A model generated the notes under the pieces. It had not been told where the DNA came from and searched no databases. It saw nothing but the letters and a program-made list of their open reading frames with translations. A stretch of DNA of 64,000 bases from Herbaspirillum sp. ASV7 (GTDB lineage: Bacteria; Pseudomonadota; Gammaproteobacteria; Burkholderiales; Burkholderiaceae_D). Positions within the stretch are counted from its first letter, which is position 1, and the number at the start of each line of letters is the position of its first letter. A program made the translations under genes and the position numbers. The DNA is taken from contig NZ_JAELUH010000025.1 in assembly GCF_016429215.1 (NCBI RefSeq), positions 1-64,000 on the forward strand, in the 5' to 3' direction. This document shows, in pieces, positions 57,835-64,000 of this stretch.

Positions 57835-58713
57835 TCAGAAGGACTGGGCCAGCAAGGCCTGGCGATGTTGTCGCAGTCGCGCCTGCAAGCCGGCGCTGGC
57901 CGGCAGGAAGGGCAGGCGCAATTCGGATGTGCACCAGCCATCCTCGGCCAGCAGCGCCTTCAGGCCGGCCGGGCTGGGCTCGGCGAAGAGATCGCGCACC
58001 ACCGGCTGCAGGGCGTCGGCGATGCGGCGCGCCTGCGCCAGCTCTCCTGCGCGGATCAGCGCCTGCATGCGCACATGCCAGTGCGACATCACATGGGCGG
58101 ACGCGGCGATCACGCCATGTGCGCCCAGGCACAGGGCCATGAAGTTCTGGCTGTCGTCGCCACTGAGGATGGACAGCGGCGTCTCGCTGACCAGCCGCTG
58201 CATGCGTTCGTGATTGCCGCCACATTCCTTGAGACCGGCCACGCGTGGATCGCGGGCCAGTGCCTGCAATGTCTCCAGCTCGACCTGGCAACCGGTGCGA
58301 TAGGGGATGTTGTAGACCAGTACCGGCAGGTCGGCCGCCTGCACCACCTCTTCGAGATGGCGGCGGATGCCCTCTTGCGACGGGCGTACATACAGCGGTG
58401 GCGTCACCAGCAGGCCTTCCGGTTGCAGTCCTGCCAGTGCGCGGGCGCGGTGGACAGCGTCCCGGGTCGAGGCGGTCGACAGGCCCAGCACCAGCGGCAG
58501 GCCGGGGACGGCGCTGCGCAGCGTGGCGAACAGGGCTTCCTGTTCATCGGGCTCCAGCAGGATGCCCTCGCCGGTGGTGGCGCCCACCACTAGTCCGGCG
58601 ATGCCTTGTGACCCCAGGTGGCGCGCCAGCCTGGCCAGCGCGGTGTGGTCGATGTGTTCGCCGTCGAACGGCGTGATGATGGGAATCCAGACGCCGGTAA
58701 AACCTGTTTGCAT
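57835..58713 (-). CDS. DapA-family 4-hydroxy-tetrahydrodipicolinate synthase paralogue
   Basis: 292 residues, ATG 58713 behind GAGG. Motifs: GATTGEGILLEPDEQEAL, the tyrosine in VLVYNIPYRTG, and the Schiff-base lysine in VAGLKECGGNHERM, all as in dihydrodipicolinate synthase. Its YNIPYRTG fits true DapA better than the aldolase at 45236 does. As it sits with a YfcF gene rather than lysine genes, it may be an accessory copy. Upstream gap 58714-59153 is its likely promoter area. Confidence 0.9.
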   Translation of the reverse strand: MQTGFTGVWIPIITPFDGEHIDHTALARLARHLGSQGIAGLVVGATTGEGILLEPDEQEALFATLRSAVPGLPLVLGLSTASTRDAVHRARALAGLQPEGLLVTPPLYVRPSQEGIRRHLEEVVQAADLPVLVYNIPYRTGCQVELETLQALARDPRVAGLKECGGNHERMQRLVSETPLSILSGDDSQNFMALCLGAHGVIAASAHVMSHWHVRMQALIRAGELAQARRIADALQPVVRDLFAEPSPAGLKALLAEDGWCTSELRLPFLPASAGLQARLRQHRQALLAQSF

Positions 58714-59153
58714 GTTTGCCTCGTAGAGAACGGTTGAGAAAATGCCGTTCCGTCGGCAGGGCGCCGGACGAGGTCTGAATGAGGAGAAGGTGTGCGATTC
58801 AGTCCCGCCAGGCGATCCGCCGGACGGGACGTGATATCCCCGTCAGCGGAGATAGCGTTTTTTGGTGTTCAGCCCGGACACGACGACGCCGGCCGCTGTT
58901 GCGGCGGATGCGTTGCGGTGATCGGTTGGCTTCGGGTGCATGGTGATGAAGTCGTGGGCTGAGCGTCGATGGTAATCGAGAGTGCTCGGGGATTTCAAAT
59001 GGAGTGTGGTGATTTTGCAGCATGTCCTCCAACATGCCCTTCTTGCGGCGGTGATGAGGGAGCGATGCGCGGGATCGGATTTCTCTGCTCATTCCACACA
59101 TTTTTTCAACTGAATCAACTTGGATTGCGTAACCATCTTGGTTATGATCTTCA
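58714..59153. other. Non-coding 440-bp gap between the dapA-like gene and mqsR
   Basis: No supported gene. The right half becomes AT-rich and contains the MqsA-type operator at 59130-59144. Confidence 0.55.
59130..59144. promoter_or_regulatory. MqsA operator before mqsRA
   Basis: TAACC-N5-GGTTA, perfect, ten bases before the mqsR ATG. The E. coli MqsA operators share AACC-N5-GGTT, so autoregulation by the MqsA homologue is likely. Confidence 0.75.
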
Positions 59154-59450
59154 ATGGAAAAGCACACACCACACTGCAAGCTGGAGAGGATCAGGTCGCT
59201 GATCGCGCAGGGCAGCTTACGCAAGACGGCATCGGCGGTCCTGGGCGCGGCGGCACTGGGCATCAGCGAGCGTGACATGCTGGATACGCTGATGTCGCTG
59301 GGACCTCGTGATTTCTACAAGAGCATGACCACCCATGCGGATCATCAGGTGTGGCAGGACGTGTATCTGCCGGTGACGCGGTTCGGTGTGCTCTATATCA
59401 AGCTGACGGTGGTGGAGGACGTGCTGGTCGTATCCTTCAAGGAGAAATGA
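59154..59450 (+). CDS. mqsR: MqsR-family mRNA interferase toxin
   Basis: 98 residues, same length as E. coli MqsR. The start MEKHTPHCKL and the end VLVVSFKEK match the family, and the active-site residues K56, Q68 and Y81 are all in place (FYKSMTT, WQDVY, LYIKLTV). It should cut mRNA at GCN/GCU-type sites and slow growth unless held by MqsA. Toxin first, antitoxin second, as usual for mqsRA. One base separates its stop from the antitoxin start. Confidence 0.95.
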   Translation: MEKHTPHCKLERIRSLIAQGSLRKTASAVLGAAALGISERDMLDTLMSLGPRDFYKSMTTHADHQVWQDVYLPVTRFGVLYIKLTVVEDVLVVSFKEK

Positions 59451-59451
59451 G

Positions 59452-59931
59452 ATGAAATGTCCGGTATGTGGAGCTGCCCGACTGGTACGCGATACCCGAG
59501 ACCTTCCCTATACCTACAAGGGAGAAACGACGGTCATCGCGGCGGTGACGGGCGACTACTGTCCGTCTTGCGAAGAAGTCGTGCTCGATGCAAGCGAGTC
59601 TGGCAGGGTATCGTCCGAAGCCCTGGCCTTCAACAAGGAGGTCAATGCGTCGTTGATCGATCCCCGCGAAATCGCCGAAGCCCGCCAGGTGCTTAATCTT
59701 GGACAGCGAGAGGCCGGGGCGCTTTTTGGTGGCGGCGTGAATGCCTTCAATCGCTATGAGGCCGGCAAGATCAAGCCGCCCCGCGCGTTGGTGCAATTGT
59801 TGCGTCTGCTGCGCAATCATCCTGAGTTGCTGGAAGAGGTACGGCGTCAGTCAGGTGAATCATGGCAGGAACCGATCGCCTTGTCGGTGCAGCAACCGGC
59901 TGCCGGTTTTTCGTCCCGCCGTCGAAAATAA
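59452..59931 (+). CDS. mqsA: MqsA-family antitoxin
   Basis: 159 residues, 28 longer than E. coli MqsA. Zinc ligands C3, C6, C37 and C40 (MKCPVC and YCPSC) are exact; the C-terminal HTH_XRE half has ALFGGGVNAFNRYEAGKIKPP, the expected recognition helix. It binds MqsR and the AACC-N5-GGTT operator. The last 28 residues (after ELLEEVRRQ) are an extra Pro/Gln/Arg tail. Moderately lower GC than surroundings. Confidence 0.95.
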   Translation: MKCPVCGAARLVRDTRDLPYTYKGETTVIAAVTGDYCPSCEEVVLDASESGRVSSEALAFNKEVNASLIDPREIAEARQVLNLGQREAGALFGGGVNAFNRYEAGKIKPPRALVQLLRLLRNHPELLEEVRRQSGESWQEPIALSVQQPAAGFSSRRRK

Positions 59932-59977
59932 GCTTCCACACAAGCGACGCGGCTGCCAGCAAGGTATTCCGTGTCCG

Positions 59978-60712
59978 TTACCGAATCTCCGCGCTATACC
60001 TGAACTTGCTCGCCGCCCCTCGCGACTGCCGCCATTCCAGCGGCTGGCCGTCCGAGCCCAGCGCGGTGCGTTCGATCACCACCACCGGGGTCTTCTCCGG
60101 CAGGCCCAGCAACTGCGCCTGCGCTTTCGTCACGGTCTCCACCGTCAGGGTCTCGCGGGCGGAGGCGACGATGAGGCCGCATTCGCGCTCGTAGAGCGGA
60201 TAGAGCAGGTCGCCGAAATCTTCCGGGGCCTTCTCCAGCAGGGCCTTGAAGCGTTGCGCACACAGGTAGATGTTCTCGGCCAGCACCGGTTGCTGTTCCA
60301 CCATGCGCAGGCGCAGCAGTTCGATCACCTTGGCCCTGGGTTTGAGATGCAGTGCCTCGGCGGCCTGGCGCGGGGCGTCGATGAGCTTGCGGCTGACGAT
60401 CACGCTCTTGGGCGCCAGCGGCCTGCCATCGGCGGTCTCGAAGCGGAAGAAGCGGAACAGCGAATTGTCGAAGCGCGCCTTGCGCACGAAGGTGCCCCGG
60501 CCATGGGTACGCTCCACCAGGCCTTCGGCCATGAGCGTCTCGACGGCGCGGCGCACCGTGCCCACCGCCACCTGGTAGGTCTGGCTCAATTCGGCTTCGG
60601 ATGGGATGGGCTGGCCCGGTTGCCACTTCTGGGCACGGATCTGGGCGGCCAGCAGGTCGCGTAACTGCAGGTAAAGCGGCAGGCGTGAATCGGCACCGAT
60701 CTGGTCAAGCAT
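59978..60712 (-). CDS. GntR-family regulator with UTRA domain
   Basis: 244 residues. The winged HTH (about 10-75: IPSEAELSQTYQVAVGTVRRAVETLMAEGLVERTHG is split here as SEAELSQTYQVAVGTVRRAV) is HutC-type, and the UTRA ligand domain (about 95-240) has ALGSDGQPLEWRQSRG. The likely target is the divergent MFS/amidohydrolase operon through the palindrome at 60848-60873. It ends 46 bp from the convergent mqsA stop. Ligand probably a small acid or sugar derivative. Confidence 0.93.
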   Translation of the reverse strand: MLDQIGADSRLPLYLQLRDLLAAQIRAQKWQPGQPIPSEAELSQTYQVAVGTVRRAVETLMAEGLVERTHGRGTFVRKARFDNSLFRFFRFETADGRPLAPKSVIVSRKLIDAPRQAAEALHLKPRAKVIELLRLRMVEQQPVLAENIYLCAQRFKALLEKAPEDFGDLLYPLYERECGLIVASARETLTVETVTKAQAQLLGLPEKTPVVVIERTALGSDGQPLEWRQSRGAASKFRYSAEIR

Positions 60713-60847
60713 GGCGGAACTGGCCTTGCAAAATGGAAAGTGTCCAGTCTACCTTCCCCGCGCGGGCCTCACAATGCCAGTGTCCCGACATGGCTGGCCT
60801 GTCCGGGCAGTGATTGTTGCCGCGCCTGGCCTGTGTTATCTTCTACC

Positions 60848-60873
60848 AACTCATATATATGTATATATGAGTT
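60848..60873. promoter_or_regulatory. 26-bp AT-rich perfect palindrome, GntR operator candidate
   Basis: Arms of 12 bases, AACTCATATATA (60848-60859) and TATATATGAGTT (60862-60873), with TG between. It lies in the 261-bp divergent promoter between gntR (UTRA) and the MFS gene. The repeat of alternating AT also makes it a possible melting site. Confidence 0.75.
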
Positions 60874-60973
60874 CCCAACAAGATCAATATCAATCAACCA
60901 GCTTGGTGCGACTGCCGGTGCTCCCGATGTGGGACCATGCCAGCGGTGTGCCTTCAGCGTAGAGGACGAGACA

Positions 60974-62215
60974 ATGTTTTCATGGTATCGGCAGGTCACT
61001 GCCAAGGAACGCAAGACCTTCTGGGCCTGCTTCAGCGGATGGGCGCTGGATGCACTGGACGTGCAGATGTTCAGCCTGGCCATTCCCGCGTTGATCGCGG
61101 CCTTTTCCCTCAGCAAGGCCGATGCCGGCTTCATCAGCGGCGCCACCCTGGTGGCCTCGGCCATCGGCGGCTGGTTCGCCGGCGCCCTGTCGGATCGCTA
61201 TGGACGCGTGAAGACGCTGCAGATCACCATCATCTGGTTTTCCCTGTTCACCTTCCTGAGTGCCTTCGCCCAGAGCTATCCACAGTTGCTGGTGCTGAAG
61301 GCCCTGCAGGGTTTCGGCTTCGGCGGCGAGTGGGCAGCCGGTGCGGTGCTGATGGCCGAGACCATCCGCGCCGAGCATCGCGGTCGTGCCATGGGCACCG
61401 TGCAAAGTGCCTGGGCAGTCGGCTGGGGTGGCGCGGTGCTGCTGTTCTCGGTGCTGTTCTCCTTCCTGCCGCAGGAAACCGCCTGGCGCGCCATGTTCGT
61501 CATCGGCCTGCTGCCGGCCCTGCTGGTGGTCTACGTGCGCCGCTCGGTGCCCGAGACCGATGCCTTCCTGGCCGGCCGCAAGGCCGCTGCCGGCAAGCCG
61601 GCGAGCAATCCGCTGGTGGGCATCTTCCGCCCTGACGTGTTGCGCCTGACCGTCATCGGCAGCCTGCTGGGCGTGGGCGCCCATGGTGGCTACTACGCGC
61701 TGATGACCTGGCTGCCGACCTATCTCAAGACCGAGAAACACCTCTCGGTGCTGGGCACCGGTGCTTACCTGGCCGTCATCATCGTCGCCTTCTGGTGTGG
61801 CTGCATCGCCAGCGCGCAATTGCTGGACCGCATCGGCCGTCGTCGCACCGTGGCCTCCTTCGCCGTCTGCTGCGTGGTGACCGTGCTGTGCTACATCTTC
61901 CTGCCGTTGACCGATACCCAGATGCTGGTGTGCGGCTTCCCGCTGGGTTTCTTCGCGGCCGGCATCCCGGCCAGCCTGGGGGCGCTGTTCAATGAGCTCT
62001 ATCCCAGCGGCATCCGCGGCACCGGCGTGGGCTTCTGCTACAACTTCGGCCGCGTGGCCTCGGCCGGGTTCCCGGTACTGGTGGGGCATATGAGTGATTC
62101 CATGCCCTTGGGCCAGGCCATCGGCATCGACGCTGCCATCGCCTATTCGCTGGTGGTGGTGGCCGTGCTGATGCTGCCCGAGACCCGTGGCTGCCAGATG
62201 GAAACCACAGCATGA
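60974..62215 (+). CDS. MFS transporter, aromatic-acid/sialate-like branch
   Basis: 413 residues from ATG 60974 behind GAGGACGAG. 12 TM helices; motif A as GALSDRYGRVKTLQ and the repeat LLDRIGRRRTV; the loop VLKALQGFGFGGEWAAGAVL and FNELYPSGIRGTGVGFCYN are typical of AAHS-like carriers (and of NanT). Imports an acid with protons. The stop overlaps the amidohydrolase gene (ATGA), so both serve one pathway. Controlled by the divergent UTRA regulator. Confidence 0.92.
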   Translation: MFSWYRQVTAKERKTFWACFSGWALDALDVQMFSLAIPALIAAFSLSKADAGFISGATLVASAIGGWFAGALSDRYGRVKTLQITIIWFSLFTFLSAFAQSYPQLLVLKALQGFGFGGEWAAGAVLMAETIRAEHRGRAMGTVQSAWAVGWGGAVLLFSVLFSFLPQETAWRAMFVIGLLPALLVVYVRRSVPETDAFLAGRKAAAGKPASNPLVGIFRPDVLRLTVIGSLLGVGAHGGYYALMTWLPTYLKTEKHLSVLGTGAYLAVIIVAFWCGCIASAQLLDRIGRRRTVASFAVCCVVTVLCYIFLPLTDTQMLVCGFPLGFFAAGIPASLGALFNELYPSGIRGTGVGFCYNFGRVASAGFPVLVGHMSDSMPLGQAIGIDAAIAYSLVVVAVLMLPETRGCQMETTA

Positions 62216-63054
62216 GCACGCCAGCACTCCACGACGCCCTGCGCATCGACACGCACGCCCACGTCTTCACGCGCGGCCTGCCGATGGCTGACGGGCGTCG
62301 TTATACACCGGCTTATGACGTCACCGTCGAGGACTATGTCGCGCAACTGGATACGCATGGCATGAGCCACGGCGTGCTGGTGCAACCCAGCTTCCTGGGC
62401 AGTGACAACAGTTATCTGCTGGCGGCGTTGCGGCGCTTTCCACAGCGCCTGCGTGGCATTGCCATGGTCGATGCCGGTATTGACGACGATGCGCTGCAGA
62501 CCCTCAAGGAGGCCGGGGTGGTCGGCATCCGCTTCAACTTGGTGGGCGGCGCGCCGCTGCCGGATGTGCGGGGCAGCTGGCGCGCCACGCTGGAACGTAT
62601 CGCCGAACTGGGCTGGCAGGTGGAAGTGCATCGCGAAGCGGCCGATCTGCCGCTGCTGCTGCCGCCTCTCATCGAGATGGGCTTGAAGGTGGTGGTGGAT
62701 CACTTCGGCCGGATCGATCCGACGCGGGGGTTGGACGATCCCGGCTTCCGCCACCTGCTGGACTGCGGCGCCTCGCGTCAGGTGTGGGTGAAGTTGTCGG
62801 CGCCCTACCGTAACGGCGGCAACGGCGGTAGTGTGTACGGCGCCTACCTTGCGCAGCAGGCCTGGCCGCTGCTGCGCCAGTACCTGGGATGCGATCGCCT
62901 GCTCTGGGGCAGCGACTGGCCGCATACCCAGCATGAAAGCGTGACCAGCTATGCCCACAGCTGGCAGCAGTTCACCACGCTGGTCACTGATGCGCAAGAC
63001 CGCAGCGCCATCACCGGCGCCACGGCGGCAAGGCTGTTCGGCTTTCCTGATTAG
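62212..63054 (+). CDS. TIM-barrel amidohydrolase (PDC-hydrolase-like, COG3618)
   Basis: 280 residues. Metal motif DTHAHVF at residues about 13-19; later VEVHREA, VVDHFGR and GSDWPHTQHES, matching the amidohydrolase-2 family that includes 2-pyrone-4,6-dicarboxylate hydrolase and sugar lactonases. It probably opens a lactone or pyrone taken up by the MFS carrier. Cytoplasmic. The 3' end overlaps the convergent isochorismatase-fold gene by four bases. Confidence 0.92.
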   Translation: MSTPALHDALRIDTHAHVFTRGLPMADGRRYTPAYDVTVEDYVAQLDTHGMSHGVLVQPSFLGSDNSYLLAALRRFPQRLRGIAMVDAGIDDDALQTLKEAGVVGIRFNLVGGAPLPDVRGSWRATLERIAELGWQVEVHREAADLPLLLPPLIEMGLKVVVDHFGRIDPTRGLDDPGFRHLLDCGASRQVWVKLSAPYRNGGNGGSVYGAYLAQQAWPLLRQYLGCDRLLWGSDWPHTQHESVTSYAHSWQQFTTLVTDAQDRSAITGATAARLFGFPD

Positions 63055-63677
63055 TCGATCCAGTCCAGCTGGGTCAGCTTCACGCGCTCGCCCAGGCGCG
63101 GCGCATTGACCAGGTGCCAGGCCGTGTATTGCTCGGCATAGACGGTGTCCGACGCCATCAGGTCCACCGGCACCACCACGTCAAAGCCCCGGAAAGCCGC
63201 GCTGGCGGCCGTATGCAGCACCGCGCCATGGGCCGCCGCGCCGATGCAGATGACAGTCTTGATGCCCTTGTCGTGCAGGAGCTTTTCCAGGTCGGTGTTG
63301 ACGAACTTGTCCGGTCCGGACTTGATCAGTGGCTCATCGCCCAGCATCGCGGCCTGGGGCCAGATGTCGCTGGGTTTGGCGTTGCCGCCTAGGGTATAGA
63401 TCACCGTCAGCTTCTTCTCGCGGGCCAGGGCCAGCATCTTCTCCACACGTGGCAGCATCGCCACGCAACGCGGGCGCGTGTCCGGATTGCAGGTCTGGCG
63501 GGCGATATCCAGCACCAGCAGCGCCGTGGTGGCCGGATCGATGGTCACCTTCGACAAGGCCGGCGCAGCCGGTGCCTTGACCGTTGCCCAGTCGTCGTAC
63601 ACACCCTGGGCCGAGGCGGCGGTGCAGGCGGCCAGACCGATGAAGACGGCAATGAAACGCTTGAAGAGGGTACGCAT
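63051..63677 (-). CDS. Exported isochorismatase-fold protein lacking catalytic Cys
   Basis: 208 residues from ATG 63677; upstream starts are not supported. The signal peptide (MRTLFKRFIAVFIGLAAC...ASAQG) is unusual for a family that is mostly cytosolic. The fold is shown by ALLVLDIARQ, YTLGGNAKP and the usual last helix. The nucleophile motif normally reads xxCVxxTA, but here it is AAAHGAVLHTAASAAF, so the Cys position holds Ala. It may be a non-catalytic binding protein. Two cysteines (CNPDTRPRC) could form a disulfide in the periplasm. Confidence 0.88.
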   Translation of the reverse strand: MRTLFKRFIAVFIGLAACTAASAQGVYDDWATVKAPAAPALSKVTIDPATTALLVLDIARQTCNPDTRPRCVAMLPRVEKMLALAREKKLTVIYTLGGNAKPSDIWPQAAMLGDEPLIKSGPDKFVNTDLEKLLHDKGIKTVICIGAAAHGAVLHTAASAAFRGFDVVVPVDLMASDTVYAEQYTAWHLVNAPRLGERVKLTQLDWID

Positions 63678-63807
63678 GATGTCCTTTCGTAAGGGGATGC
63701 CGGTATGGCCGGTGGCGATGTCGGGCCTCTTGCATCCCGGCCCGGGGCCGGGACGGACACAAATTATCGCCGAGCTTGCCGTATCGCGCAGCATCCCGCT
63801 CGCGGCA

Positions 63808-64000
63808 TCATGCGCCGTCGGCGATCTCCGGGTCGACCAGTTGCGCCAGCAGTTGCAGCGATTCCTGCCAGCCGGCGTAGCAGAACTCCAGGGGGATGGT
63901 CGGCGGGATGCCTTCCTGCACGATGGTCAGGGCGCTCCCCACCAGGGTGGTGGCGATGCTGACGGTGACCTTCATCTCGCCGGGCAATTGCGGGTCATCG
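63808..64000 (-). CDS. SRPBCC-family protein, C-terminal part
   Basis: Only the last 63 codons are in the window; the start lies beyond base 64000. The translated end includes GEMKVTVSIATTLVGSALTI, IPPTIPLEFCYAGWQESL and LAQLVDPEIADGA, with the GWxxSLxxLAxLV end common to AHSA1/SRPBCC proteins (START-like ligand-binding fold). Function not predictable from this part. Minus strand, 130 bp upstream of the isochorismatase-fold gene. Confidence 0.8.
   Translation of the reverse strand, partial: DDPQLPGEMKVTVSIATTLVGSALTIVQEGIPPTIPLEFCYAGWQESLQLLAQLVDPEIADGA

Noticed and set aside
58799..59278. Possible 159-residue minus-strand gene before mqsR
   Set aside because: Overlaps the mqsR start and operator, no recognisable domain and no ribosome site.

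Overview
The window looks like a chromosomal segment of a high-GC betaproteobacterium, most likely Oxalobacteraceae and close to Herbaspirillum. That placement is an inference from GC-rich codon use, the many small LysR/TetR/GntR-controlled catabolic units, two complete RND pumps, two chemoreceptors and a uronate pathway. There is no rRNA or marker gene to prove it. I see no tRNA, rRNA, CRISPR array or insertion sequence. Most genes were recognised from their translated motifs. No database search was possible.

Layout. 1-6.8 kb: a LysR unit beside an NAD(P)-binding protein and a periplasmic MBL-fold protein, a PAS-LuxR regulator beside a 3-oxoacid CoA-transferase (scoAB), and a GST/flavoprotein pair divergent from a TetR regulator with two visible operators. 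6.9-11.2 kb: a diguanylate cyclase, then a histidine kinase with a sigma-54 response regulator. 11.2-20.6 kb: an SMR efflux protein, a split pqiA pair with a DUF3313 lipoprotein, a TetR regulator with an operator cluster, small envelope proteins, an MFS carrier, an XRE regulator, DUF2145 and cytochrome c genes, and an MpaB-type oxygenase. 21-27 kb: RND pump 1 (permease-adaptor-OMF). 27-28.6 kb: an MCP. 28.8-30 kb: a low-GC two-gene cassette pairing a ComF-like phosphoribosyltransferase with a SLOG-like nucleotide-binding protein. 30-38.6 kb: a BaeSR-like two-component system divergent from RND pump 2 (MexAB-OprM type). 38.6-40.2 kb: a second MCP.

40.6-57 kb is a catabolic region. It starts with uronate dehydrogenase (udh) and a polar-amino-acid-type ABC transporter. 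Then comes a long operon: a DapA/NanA-family aldolase, an iron alcohol dehydrogenase, an in-frame fusion of a DUF1537 four-carbon acid-sugar kinase with PdxA2, an SSS symporter, a cytosolic sialidase-like propeller, a Tat-exported NTF2-like protein and a DeoR regulator. Three near-identical GATC-N5-GATCGT operators, spaced 51 and 52 bp, precede it. A small DUF2892/ECF-sigma pair follows, then a FadR-type GntR regulator divergent from an ExuT-like hexuronate carrier. The carrier promoter has two perfect palindromes, one of which matches a site before udh, so udh and the carrier may form one uronate regulon.

57-64 kb: a YfcF-type GST with a DapA paralogue, an intact MqsRA toxin-antitoxin module with its operator, a UTRA GntR regulator with a 26-bp AT-rich palindrome controlling an MFS carrier plus an amidohydrolase, an exported isochorismatase-fold protein without the catalytic cysteine, and the end of an SRPBCC protein. 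The main candidates for something new are the phosphoribosyltransferase-SLOG cassette and the kinase-PdxA2/aldolase/sialidase-like operon with its phased operators.
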